Shown: positions 44,524 to 51,897 of the stretch, in pieces | Position numbering within the stretch: the first letter of the stretch is position 1 | Layout: every line of letters begins with the position of its first letter | Source: Tenacibaculum skagerrakense | Lineage (GTDB): Bacteria > Bacteroidota > Bacteroidia > Flavobacteriales > Flavobacteriaceae | DNA length: 64,000 bases | Assembly (NCBI RefSeq): GCF_004345825.1 | Contig: NZ_SLXM01000001.1 | Location: 558,001 to 622,000 of the forward strand | Direction: 5' to 3' | Program-made: the position numbers and the translations under genes | The notes under the pieces: generated by a model | The model's input: the letters and a program-made list of their open reading frames with translations, nothing else | Databases searched by the model: none | What the model was told of the DNA's origin: nothing

Positions 44524-44997
44524 TTAAAACTGGTAACGAATACCAAGTGCGATATCAAAATCTAAATCGTCACTAAATTCATCATTAAACCCTAACTCAG
44601 GTCGAATATCTAAGGAGATTAACAAAGGTATTTCTAAGTCATATTCAATACCTAAATTACCAGCTACTAAAGCAAAAGCTCCGCTATTTATAGGGTTTTC
44701 ATAAGAACCAACTCCTGCACCTGCGCCTACATACCAATGAAATCGATTTTCTAATGTAAAAACCCATTGATACAGTCCAACTAATTTAAAAGCTTCTACA
44801 TCTCTGGAGTTTCTGAATCCTAAATCTAATTCTAGTCGATTATTACTTTTTAAATAACGTTGGTAAGAAATTTCTCCTCCAAATCCGTCATTATCTCCAA
44901 CTCGAATACCTAATGCATTTTTTGAAATACTTTGACTGTATAAACAAGAAGTCATTAATAAAGCTGTACTAATAATCACTCTCCTTAAATGTTTCAT
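44524..44997 (-). CDS. Small outer-membrane beta-barrel-like protein
   Basis: 157 residues: signal peptide to LYSQ, then repeated alternating amphipathic strands (GGEISYQRYLKSNNRLELDL, RFHWYVGAGAGVGSY, LGIEYDLEIPLLISLDIRPEL) and a terminal aromatic residue in IALGIRYQF. This looks like an eight-strand outer membrane barrel of the OmpW/porin-like kind; no specific family is certain. It is preceded by copy C of the 30-bp element at the fixed 24-nt distance from a perfect TACTTTTG box, so it belongs to the proposed regulon. Confidence 0.8.
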   Translation of the reverse strand: MKHLRRVIISTALLMTSCLYSQSISKNALGIRVGDNDGFGGEISYQRYLKSNNRLELDLGFRNSRDVEAFKLVGLYQWVFTLENRFHWYVGAGAGVGSYENPINSGAFALVAGNLGIEYDLEIPLLISLDIRPELGFNDEFSDDLDFDIALGIRYQF

Positions 44998-45022
44998 GAT
45001 AAATATGTTTTAATGTTCACTT

Positions 45023-45084
45023 CAAAAGTACAAATGAGATAGAGTTGAGTTTAGTTCATTTAATACAGATGTTAGCTCATATCA
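45023..45084 (-). promoter_or_regulatory. Promoter with 30-bp upstream element, copy C
   Basis: Minus strand: element at 45055-45084 (TGATATGAG, 12 nt, TTAAATGAA), then exactly 24 nt, then TACTTTTG at 45023-45030. Directed into the outer membrane protein gene. Confidence 0.75.
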
Positions 45085-45206
45085 AATGAATGGTAATTGA
45101 GAAGGTAATATTAGGTTTTTTAATAGTAGATGATGCTTTTTGAAGAAAAATAACATTGAAAAATGATTAACTTTAAAAGATAACCGTAATCTTAATTTTA
45201 CTACCG

Positions 45207-46004
45207 ATGATAGTTAAAGAAGCCTTTCAATGTACAATACATAAGCTGGATAAATTAGATAATAATGTTCCTGTAAATTTAGTATTAAGTGGTGGTGGAA
45301 TGAAAGGTGTTGCTCATATACCTTTAATTGAAGCTTTAGAAGAAAGAAATATTAAAATCAATGCAATTTCTGCTTGTAGCGCAGGTTCATTAGTTGGTTC
45401 CATGTATGCATCTGGAATTTCTACAGATGAAATGTTAGAATTTTTCAAATCAACAGATATATTTCAATATTCATGGATAACTTTTGCAAAAGCAGGTATT
45501 TTTAATTCAGAAAATTACGGCAAATTACTAGACGGAAAAATCAAAGAAACTTTTGAAGAATTGTTATTTCCTTTATACATATCTACTACAAATTTAAATA
45601 AAGGAGTAACTAATTATTTTAGTGAAGGAGAATTAAAAAAACCAGTATTAGCTTCATGTGCAATTCCAGGATTATTCAATCCAATACATATTAATAAACA
45701 GTTGTATTCTGATGGTGGTGTATTGGATAATTTCCCGTTAACACCATTTAAAGAGTCGGAATATCCAGTAGTTGGTAGTTATGTAGTGTATCCTTCGTCT
45801 AAAAGGAATAATGAATTAAATTCTACTTTGCGAGTTTTAGAACATTCATTTAAATTATTATCTCTAGCTTCGGAAGAATATAAGTTTTTTGAAACTTTTG
45901 CTACGGTTTGTTTTCCTTTGGAAGAATTTAGTGGTTTTGACAAAAAACAGGTAGATAAAATTTATAAAAAGGCTAAAGAATATTTAGGAGAAAGGTTACA
46001 ATAA
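45207..46004 (+). CDS. Patatin-like phospholipase
   Basis: 265 residues. The oxyanion motif SGGGMKG is at 28-34, the nucleophile Ser58 in ISACSAGSLVG (the usual GxSxG has Ala in place of the first Gly) and the catalytic Asp in SDGGVLDNFPL. No signal peptide, so it is probably cytoplasmic; acyl-lipid hydrolase activity is expected. It is convergent with cls, overlapping by 9 bp at the 3' ends; the pairing of a lipase and a cardiolipin synthase suggests membrane lipid turnover. Confidence 0.93.
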   Translation: MIVKEAFQCTIHKLDKLDNNVPVNLVLSGGGMKGVAHIPLIEALEERNIKINAISACSAGSLVGSMYASGISTDEMLEFFKSTDIFQYSWITFAKAGIFNSENYGKLLDGKIKETFEELLFPLYISTTNLNKGVTNYFSEGELKKPVLASCAIPGLFNPIHINKQLYSDGGVLDNFPLTPFKESEYPVVGSYVVYPSSKRNNELNSTLRVLEHSFKLLSLASEEYKFFETFATVCFPLEEFSGFDKKQVDKIYKKAKEYLGERLQ

Positions 46005-47414
46005 AGGACTGAAAATTTTAGCAAAGCCTTCTAAAAGTTTCTTAAAAACAGATCGGTTTTTAAACGTTTCGTATTCAAGTATTTCACAACTTTCCTTACT
46101 AGTGTTGAAATTTTTAGTTAGCTCTTTTGCTATTTCTTCATCATAAAGCATAGTATTGATTTCATAATTATGCTCAAAACTTCTATAATCAAAGTTTCCA
46201 GAACCTACGGAAGCTATTTCTTCATCTACGATTATGAGTTTACTATGAGAAAAACGTTTTTTTAAAATACATATTTCAACACCAGTCTCTAACAACGTTT
46301 CAAAATTACTATGCATACTGTATTTAGCTATAGTACTGTCATTATTCTTTGGTACCATTAAAGTAACAGAAACTCCGCGTAAAACAGCCATTTTCATGGC
46401 TTCCATTAAGGTTCTATTTGGAATAAAATATGGATTTTCTATTAAGATGCTTTTTTGGGCTTGATGAATCATCATAGAATACTGATGTAAGATGGAATGA
46501 TAATCCAAATCAGGACCACCAACAATAACTTGAGCAATGGTATTACCTTTTTCTTCTTGTACAGGAAGATATTTGTTGTTTAATAATTCTTTTCCGCTTG
46601 CAAAATAATAGTCTTTAGTAAAAACTCTATGAATATGATCAACAATTGGACCTTCAATTCTTAAATGTGTATCGTCCCATTTTCCTAATTCTGATTTTGA
46701 TTTAATGTATTTATCAGAAATATTTACACCTCCAGTAAACGCAATTACACCGTCAACAATGGCTATTTTTCGATGGTTTCTATAATTTAGTGTAGATAAA
46801 ATGGTGTTTATTTTTAAAGGTAAAATTGGATATACCTTGGCACCTAAACGAATTAAGTTGTTTACGGATTTATTTTTCCATTTGTAGCTGCCAAGTGCGT
46901 CATATAAAATTCGAATCTCAACTCCTGATTTTATTTTTTCTGTAAATAATTCGATAAATTTATCTAACAGTTCGCCTTTTTCTATAATGTAGTATTGAAT
47001 ATGGATGAATTTTTCTGCTTTAGAAAAAGTTTCAAATAGCTCTTCAAATGTAGCTTCTCCGTCATTCAATAATTTAATTTTATTGTTTTTGACTACTGGA
47101 AATCCAGAACTTTTTCTAAGTAATTTACCTATTTCATTAAATTTTGAGGAATCAAATTGATGTGTAAAGTTTTCTATTACATCACTTTTGTGATTTAAAT
47201 CGTATAGCTTTCTTTTAGCGTTAAAATTTAGTTTATAAAATTTATATTCTTTACGATTAATTCCAAAAATTATGAATATAACTATTCCTATGAATGGAAA
47301 ACCAATAATAACTAATAACCAACCTATTGATCTTGAGGGTCTAGTTCCGTATAATAGAACATTGTATATTCCCCATAGGGCACTAACTACATATACTATT
47401 ATTGCTAAAATCAT
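45996..47414 (-). CDS. cls: Cardiolipin synthase (phospholipase D superfamily)
   Basis: 472 residues with two N-terminal membrane segments (about 2-22 and 30-50) and two HKD motifs: His214, Lys216, Asp221 in HRKIAIVDG and His390, Lys392, Asp397 in HSKLIIVDE. It joins two phosphatidylglycerols into cardiolipin at the inner membrane. Its ATG overlaps the TAA of the SRAP-like gene by 1 nt, so it is translated from the same message starting at 48243 or so. Confidence 0.95.
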   Translation of the reverse strand: MILAIIVYVVSALWGIYNVLLYGTRPSRSIGWLLVIIGFPFIGIVIFIIFGINRKEYKFYKLNFNAKRKLYDLNHKSDVIENFTHQFDSSKFNEIGKLLRKSSGFPVVKNNKIKLLNDGEATFEELFETFSKAEKFIHIQYYIIEKGELLDKFIELFTEKIKSGVEIRILYDALGSYKWKNKSVNNLIRLGAKVYPILPLKINTILSTLNYRNHRKIAIVDGVIAFTGGVNISDKYIKSKSELGKWDDTHLRIEGPIVDHIHRVFTKDYYFASGKELLNNKYLPVQEEKGNTIAQVIVGGPDLDYHSILHQYSMMIHQAQKSILIENPYFIPNRTLMEAMKMAVLRGVSVTLMVPKNNDSTIAKYSMHSNFETLLETGVEICILKKRFSHSKLIIVDEEIASVGSGNFDYRSFEHNYEINTMLYDEEIAKELTKNFNTSKESCEILEYETFKNRSVFKKLLEGFAKIFSPLL

Positions 47415-48073
47415 TACCGAGAAGCTATTTTGTTAACGGCTAATCTCGAAGAATAAGGTTTAGATAAAATTTGTTTGATTTCGTCCAAAGTAGATTCTTT
47501 GTTTAACCAATGATTTTTTAGAAGTTTTGGGAGTTCAAGAGGCATGAATTCATATAAATTATTCATAGAGGTTAATTCATCGTTTGTTTCAGTGTTAATT
47601 ACTGAACAAGTTATGAAGCCGTCTTCTAATATGTTGTATATTCCAGCTAAATAAAAAGGATGCAACGGATCTTTCTCTACTAAATAATTTTTGACTTTTG
47701 CACCTTTGAGATAATACAGGTAAAACCCAGTTACAATAATTAAACATCTACGTTCCATTGAGGCCTCTCTGTATAATGTGTTTGTGAATAGTTCTTCTTT
47801 GGATACATGAAGTGTAGTTTTTAATTTTTGAAAAGTTTTCCAACTACCCTCATAATTTTGAGGTAGAATACCCCAAATTCCTGGAATTATAACATTTGGA
47901 TCATCCATAGTTATTATGGAAATAGTCTGTTCTCTATTACCATCAATTTTTAACCTAGGCTTATACAGAGCAGGATATTTTAATGAAAGACCTAGTTCTT
48001 CTGTTAGTAGTGTTTTACTCGCTATGTTTGATAATTTATACTTCAAAACCTTAGGATATTGTGAATGCAACAA
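47414..48073 (-). CDS. Degenerate SRAP (YedK/HMCES-like) protein
   Basis: About 219 residues; the SRAP fold is recognisable (GIWGILPQNY, ERRCLIIVTGFYLYYLKG, FYLAGIYNILEDGFITCSVI, MNNLYEFMPLEL, WLN). The residues that act on abasic DNA are not: there is no Cys2, the GFYEW Glu is replaced (GFYLYY), the NAR Asn region reads NTLYREA, and the HxRMP His region reads NLYEFMP. No ATG starts the frame; TTG at 48073 or 48070 is the only choice before codon 56, and it lies inside the end of the preceding small gene. It may be a decayed or repurposed member. Confidence 0.7.
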   Translation of the reverse strand: MLHSQYPKVLKYKLSNIASKTLLTEELGLSLKYPALYKPRLKIDGNREQTISIITMDDPNVIIPGIWGILPQNYEGSWKTFQKLKTTLHVSKEELFTNTLYREASMERRCLIIVTGFYLYYLKGAKVKNYLVEKDPLHPFYLAGIYNILEDGFITCSVINTETNDELTSMNNLYEFMPLELPKLLKNHWLNKESTLDEIKQILSKPYSSRLAVNKIASR

Positions 48074-48215
48074 TCATTGAAACTCCAATAAATAAGCAAG
48101 TTAAAACGATGTAAAATCCTAATCGTGTTACCTTGTTATTCTGAAATATATAATTCCTATTCTTTTGTTGTAAATCGTTTTTTATAAACTTAAAGTTTTC
48201 ATGTTCTCTTTTCAT
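48051..48215 (-). CDS. 54-residue single-span membrane protein
   Basis: ATG-started frame beginning MKREHENFKFIKNDLQQKN: a charged N-terminal half, then one hydrophobic helix at about 34-53 (GFYIVLTCLFIGVSMIVAFT) at the very C-terminus. It is the first gene after a perfect TAATTTTG promoter with the 30-bp upstream element, and its 3' end overlaps the SRAP-like reading frame by 23 bp. The promoter position and composition make it a likely real gene. No family known to me. Confidence 0.7.
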   Translation of the reverse strand: MKREHENFKFIKNDLQQKNRNYIFQNNKVTRLGFYIVLTCLFIGVSMIVAFTIS

Positions 48216-48242
48216 TGTATTCTGTTTTAATAAGTTTCTCTA

Positions 48243-48304
48243 CAAAATTATGAAGTAGATGTACTTGAGATTAATTCATTTCATTTATTCCTTTGCTCAT
48301 TTCA
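48243..48304 (-). promoter_or_regulatory. Promoter with 30-bp upstream element, copy B
   Basis: Minus strand: element at 48275-48304 (TGAAATGAG, 12 nt, TGAAATGAA), 24 nt, then TAATTTTG at 48243-48250. Drives the small membrane protein, SRAP-like and cls genes. Confidence 0.8.
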
Positions 48305-48474
48305 GTTAAGTCTTTCTTTTTGCGTTAAATCATAGCTTCGTTGGCAGTTTGAATAATTTATAGTTATGTTGTTTTTAAAAAGCTTAAAGAGATTTGTTTT
48401 TAGTGATTATATATCATATTAATTATATAGATAAAAAATTACTAAAGAATTTACTCAAAAAAGTTAATAAATTA

Positions 48475-48536
48475 TGAAATGAGCAAAGGAATAAACGAAA
48501 TGAACCAAGAAGAACTGTAATGCTGCGCTACTTTTG
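48475..48536 (+). promoter_or_regulatory. Promoter with 30-bp upstream element, copy A
   Basis: Plus strand: element at 48475-48504 (TGAAATGAG, 12 nt, CGAAATGAA), 24 nt, then TACTTTTG at 48529-48536, leading into rpsU. It forms a 30-bp inverted repeat with copy B, one mismatch, 170 bp apart. Confidence 0.8.
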
Positions 48537-48559
48537 TATCGAACCATAAAAGATATAGC

Positions 48560-48757
48560 ATGTTAAGAATTTTAGTTAAAGAAGATGAAAACATAGATAG
48601 AGCTATAAAAAGATATAGAAGGAAATTCAGTAAAACTCAAATCTTAAAAGAATTAAGAGAGAGGAAAGAATTTAAAAAGCCTTCTGTTGAAAAAAGAGAA
48701 CAAATGCAAAAAGCTCAGTATCGAGAAGAATATCTTCGAAAAGAAAACAACCAATAA
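48560..48757 (+). CDS. rpsU: 30S ribosomal protein bS21
   Basis: 65 residues: MLRILVKEDENIDRAIKRYR followed by RKFSKTQILKELRERKEFKKP and a basic tail, a standard bS21. It promotes mRNA binding at initiation by the 30S subunit near the anti-Shine-Dalgarno end. Flavobacteriia often carry more than one bS21; control of this copy by the shared 30-bp promoter element, together with membrane and lipid genes, suggests a condition-specific copy. Confidence 0.92.
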   Translation: MLRILVKEDENIDRAIKRYRRKFSKTQILKELRERKEFKKPSVEKREQMQKAQYREEYLRKENNQ

Positions 48758-48829
48758 ATCAATAAAATTAAAGATGTCATATAGTAAGCATCTTCCTAAA
48801 GAAATTACTTGTAATCTAAATTTAAAGTA

Positions 48830-49381
48830 ATGAAAAAAATAATTTTAACAACCTTATTAATTAGCGTAATTAGTTTTGTAAATGCACAGAAAACCGATGT
48901 TATTGAGTCAACTGAAGTAGTTGAAAATCCAGAGGTTAGTGAAGATGGAACTTTATATAGTACCAAAGTAAAAGTGATTACTAGAAAAGCTCAAAAAAAC
49001 AAATTTGACCCAAAACAAAAGCATCAATTAAATCAGGATAGAGTGGCGTCACCAGTATCAGTAGATAAAATCATTATGATTGATAATGATATGGATCCAT
49101 TTTATGATAAAACTACTATTATAAAATACTATAAATACAAGGGAAGAAAATATAATTTTCAAGTAGAGAAAAATAATTTATTAATCTCTTATAGTACCAA
49201 TAGTAATACTGTAAATTCAGCTAAAGCCTATAAATCTAGAAACAACAGATTTTATATTGTTACAGGTAATGATTTTAACGGTGTAGGGTATTTTAATAGC
49301 AATAACGATTTTGTATTAGAGTATTATGATAAGTTAAAAGGTGATACAGAATATGCAATTTTCGAAAGTTTTAAAATGTAA
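48830..49381 (+). CDS. Hypothetical secreted protein
   Basis: 183 residues, signal peptide to VNAQ (19), then a region of Glu/Val repeats (ESTEVVENPEVSED) and a beta-rich C-terminal half (KYYKYKGRKYNFQVEKNNLL, FYIVTGNDFNGVGYF). No family recognised. It follows rpsU after 72 bp on the same strand and may share its promoter; a terminator lies 21 bp past its stop. Confidence 0.75.
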   Translation: MKKIILTTLLISVISFVNAQKTDVIESTEVVENPEVSEDGTLYSTKVKVITRKAQKNKFDPKQKHQLNQDRVASPVSVDKIIMIDNDMDPFYDKTTIIKYYKYKGRKYNFQVEKNNLLISYSTNSNTVNSAKAYKSRNNRFYIVTGNDFNGVGYFNSNNDFVLEYYDKLKGDTEYAIFESFKM

Positions 49382-49402
49382 TTACTGAGGAAATAACGTA
49401 TT

Positions 49403-49428
49403 AAAAGACAGTTTGTAAACTGTCTTTT
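49403..49428 (+). terminator. Rho-independent terminator
   Basis: AAAAGACAGTTT / AAACTGTCTTTT around a GT centre, followed by T4 more. Confidence 0.85.
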
Positions 49429-49477
49429 TTTTGGTCAATTTTTAAATAAAATTAAATAAACACTTAAGCACAAAAAC

Positions 49478-50374
49478 ATGGATTTTGAACCCACATTAAA
49501 AAAGATAGAAAAGTCATTTATAGAAAGTTGGAATTATTTTATAGAACAAGTTCCGCAAATTATTTTAGGGATTGTAATAATTACTGCCGGATTTATGTTG
49601 GCTAGAGTTATTACTAACTTTTTTCGAAAAACAATTTCAAATAAAACAGAAGACCCACTTATGGTCAATTTTTTAAGTAAAACCATAAAATTAGGGCTGT
49701 TAATTTTAGTCATAATGTTTGCCATGAAAGTAGTTGGGTTGGAGGGAGTAGCTACTGGACTTTTAACGGCGGTAGGAGCATCAACAGTTATTATAGGTTT
49801 TGCTTTTAAAGATATTGGAGAGAATTTTATTTCCGGAGTTATTTTATCTTTTAAACGTCCATTTGGAATTAATGATACGGTAAAAATCGATACTATTTTT
49901 GGTAAGGTAAAAGCTTTAGAGTTTAGATATACAAAGCTTAAAACATTTGACGGTAGAGATGTGTACATACCCAACAGTGATATTATAAAGAAAGCAGTTT
50001 ATAATTATACCGAAGATGGATTTTATAGAAATGATTTCTTAGTTGGTATAGATTATGAAGATGATATTGATATCGCTAAAAAGGTCATTTTAGAAGTAGT
50101 AATTAATACAATTGGTGTAATCAATACAGAAGAACATCAAAGTTTTGTTACAGTGGATGAATTAGGGGTTAGCACAGTTAATCTTAAAGTTATTTTTTGG
50201 ACGAAGACAAAAGAGTATAAAAGAGGTGCATTAGAAACAAAAAGTGAAGTAATTAAGAATGTTAAAAACGTGATTATTGAAAACGGATTTAATATGCCTG
50301 CAGATATTAAAGAAATTAAGCTGTATGGTTCTCAAGAAAGCCTTCCAATTACAATAACAAATGATAATAGGTAA
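49478..50374 (+). CDS. mscS: MscS-family mechanosensitive channel
   Basis: 298 residues: hydrophobic helices at about 20-45, 65-85 and 90-115, the pore-lining TM3 with the Gly/Ala-rich GVATGLLTAVGASTVIIGFA, the beta domain (FKRPFGINDTVKIDTIFGKV, TFDGRDVYIPNSDIIKKAVYNYT) and a C-terminal alpha/beta domain. It releases solutes on hypo-osmotic shock from the inner membrane. An IS element has inserted 38 bp past its stop. Confidence 0.94.
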   Translation: MDFEPTLKKIEKSFIESWNYFIEQVPQIILGIVIITAGFMLARVITNFFRKTISNKTEDPLMVNFLSKTIKLGLLILVIMFAMKVVGLEGVATGLLTAVGASTVIIGFAFKDIGENFISGVILSFKRPFGINDTVKIDTIFGKVKALEFRYTKLKTFDGRDVYIPNSDIIKKAVYNYTEDGFYRNDFLVGIDYEDDIDIAKKVILEVVINTIGVINTEEHQSFVTVDELGVSTVNLKVIFWTKTKEYKRGALETKSEVIKNVKNVIIENGFNMPADIKEIKLYGSQESLPITITNDNR

Positions 50375-50448
50375 TGGACTTAAAAGAATTAAAAAATGCC
50401 AGATTACTTGAGTCGTCCTAAAATAGGTTGACAGTTAAAAAAAAATAT

Positions 50449-51264
50449 TTAAACTAGAGAAGGTACCTTCTCTGGTTTTTTGTTGTGTATAAAATTAGGA
50501 GTTTTCATATTCAAACTCAAGTGAGGTCTTAAATTATTATAAACATTTATTGATTGTTTTATAAGTTTTTCCAGTTCCTTTCTTGTATTACATTTATACA
50601 TTAAAAATTCATGTTTCAAAATTCCATTGATTCTTTCTGCTATAGCATTTTGATAACAGTCATATCCATCTGTCATTGATGCTTTTATTCCTTGTTTTTC
50701 TAGCTTACTTTGATATACTGTTGAACAGTATTGTAGTCCTCTATCAGAATGATGAATCATTGGTTCAGATGTAATTCTATTTTTAATGGCCATAGTTAAC
50801 GCTTTAACTACATTTTCTGCACTCATATCATCGCTTAAATGATATCCCATAATTTTTCTACTAAAAGCATCGGTTACCAAAGATAAATAATGGGTTCGTT
50901 CTCTACTTTTAATATAGGTGATATCGCTGACAAAGTATTGTTCTGGGTGCACTGCCTTAGCATCTTTAATCAGATTTGGATGTTTGCGTAACCAATGTTT
51001 AGAGTTAGTAGTTTTGGTATAATTCTTTTTAGGTTTGATCAACATAGATTCTGAACGCAAGTAATCAAATAGGGCATCTCTACCTATTTTTATCCCTCGA
51101 TCATTAAACTCATCCTTTAACAAATAATACAACTTACGGGTACCTATCCTAGGCATTTGCATACGTATTTGGACAATTAAAGGTTTGATTTTAGAACGTT
51201 CTGCTCTTCGAGCTTCCTCACGCTTAATACTTTGATAGAATCCTTGTCTTGATATCTCAAACAA
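50449..51264 (-). CDS. IS3-family transposase OrfB
   Basis: 271 residues of integrase-core (DDE) transposase. An HTH_21-like N-terminus (RIGTRKLYYLLKDEF) is followed by the catalytic Asp in VSDITYI, the second Asp in HSDRGLQYCS and the Glu in NAIAERINGILKHE. The frame begins with a TTG and is in the -1 phase relative to orfA, so it may be made as an OrfAB fusion by ribosomal frameshifting; I see no clear A6G slip site. All catalytic residues are present, so the element may be active. Confidence 0.93.
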   Translation of the reverse strand: MFEISRQGFYQSIKREEARRAERSKIKPLIVQIRMQMPRIGTRKLYYLLKDEFNDRGIKIGRDALFDYLRSESMLIKPKKNYTKTTNSKHWLRKHPNLIKDAKAVHPEQYFVSDITYIKSRERTHYLSLVTDAFSRKIMGYHLSDDMSAENVVKALTMAIKNRITSEPMIHHSDRGLQYCSTVYQSKLEKQGIKASMTDGYDCYQNAIAERINGILKHEFLMYKCNTRKELEKLIKQSINVYNNLRPHLSLNMKTPNFIHNKKPEKVPSLV

Positions 51265-51284
51265 TCGACAACAACGAGATAAAC

Positions 51285-51674
51285 TTATTCTTTGTTCTTG
51301 TCTGATGCGTTGGATTGTTGAGATAAATACTTTTTTCTAATAGAAGTCCCATATTGACTATCGGAGATATCAATCATGGTATTAAGAATCTGATTCTTTA
51401 ACTTCTGATCTTCTAACTCGCGTTCTAATCGCTTAATCTTTTGTGCAGGTGTTTCTTTGAATGTTGATTTCATTAGTAAGGCAGGTTTACTCCAATCTAA
51501 GATACCATGTTTTCTCAGCCAAACCAAAACGGTACTCCTCCCTTGAATACCATACTTCTTCTGAGCTTGTTTATAAGTTAACTCGCCTTTTTCTACTTGG
51601 GAAACTACAGCTAATTTAAAGCCTAAATTGTAATCACGCTGGGTACGCTTTTTCTTGTCTACATTGTTATTCAT
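51285..51674 (-). CDS. IS3-family transposase OrfA
   Basis: 129 residues with an HTH_Tnp_1-like domain (YNLGFKLAVVSQVEKGELTY, KYGIQGRSTVLVWLRKHG) followed by a leucine-zipper-like coiled coil (IKRLERELEDQKLKNQILNT). It binds the inverted repeats and partners with OrfB. It starts 18-38 bp inside the right inverted repeat and ends 20 bp before the OrfB TTG. Confidence 0.93.
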   Translation of the reverse strand: MNNNVDKKKRTQRDYNLGFKLAVVSQVEKGELTYKQAQKKYGIQGRSTVLVWLRKHGILDWSKPALLMKSTFKETPAQKIKRLERELEDQKLKNQILNTMIDISDSQYGTSIRKKYLSQQSNASDKNKE

Positions 51675-51726
51675 AAAATAAGTCTAATTTGTGTCAACTT
51701 ATTTCAGGACGAGACAACTTAAATAA

Positions 51727-51756
51727 AAAAAGCTCTCAAAATTTTGAGAGCTTTTT
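51727..51756 (-). terminator. Terminator after tRNA-Asp
   Basis: Perfect 30-bp palindrome, arms AAAAAGCTCTCAAAA and TTTTGAGAGCTTTTT, immediately 3' of the tRNA on the minus strand. Confidence 0.9.
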
Positions 51757-51757
51757 G

Positions 51758-51831
51758 CGGTCTGGACGGGACTCGAACCCGCGACCCCATGCGTGACAGG
51801 CATGTATTCTAACCAGCTGAACTACCAGACC
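51758..51831 (-). tRNA. tRNA-Asp (GTC)
   Basis: 74 nt: acceptor GGTCTGG / CCAGACC with discriminator G, anticodon loop CTGTCAC giving anticodon GTC, T arm GCGGGTTCGAGTCCCGT. CCA is not encoded. Preceded by a textbook Bacteroidota promoter and followed by a terminator; the IS element lies 45 bp beyond its 3' end. Confidence 0.97.
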
Positions 51832-51849
51832 GTTGCGTTATTGCGGGTG

Positions 51850-51880
51850 CAAATATAACATGCTTTTTTGTTTCTGCAAA
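51850..51880 (-). promoter_or_regulatory. Promoter of tRNA-Asp
   Basis: TTTG (51877-51880), 19-nt spacer, TATATTTG (51850-51857): a full consensus Bacteroidota -33/-7 promoter, about 18 nt before the mature 5' end. Confidence 0.8.
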
Positions 51881-51897
51881 CTTTTTTTTAAAAAATT

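Larger units (their letters stand above)
50413..51712. mobile_element. IS3-family insertion sequence, apparently intact
   Basis: About 1.3 kb bounded by 21-bp inverted repeats, TCGTCCTAAAATAGGTTGAC plus A at the left and its complement with two differences at the right (51692-51712). It carries orfA and orfB on the minus strand. Flanks read GAG on the left and GAC on the right (or GAGTC/GAGAC with boundaries set two bases in), so the target duplication is imperfect. A 16-codon frame starting at 50374 (MDLKELKNARLLE...) runs into the left end. Confidence 0.9.

Noticed and set aside
49534..49974. A 146-codon antisense frame across mscS
   Set aside because: Long only because of low stop density opposite a Gly/Ile/Val-rich coding sequence; mscS is secure.
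50374..50421. 5' fragment of a gene interrupted by the insertion sequence
   Set aside because: Rejoining the flanks yields a stop after 15 codons, so there is no evidence for a longer gene.
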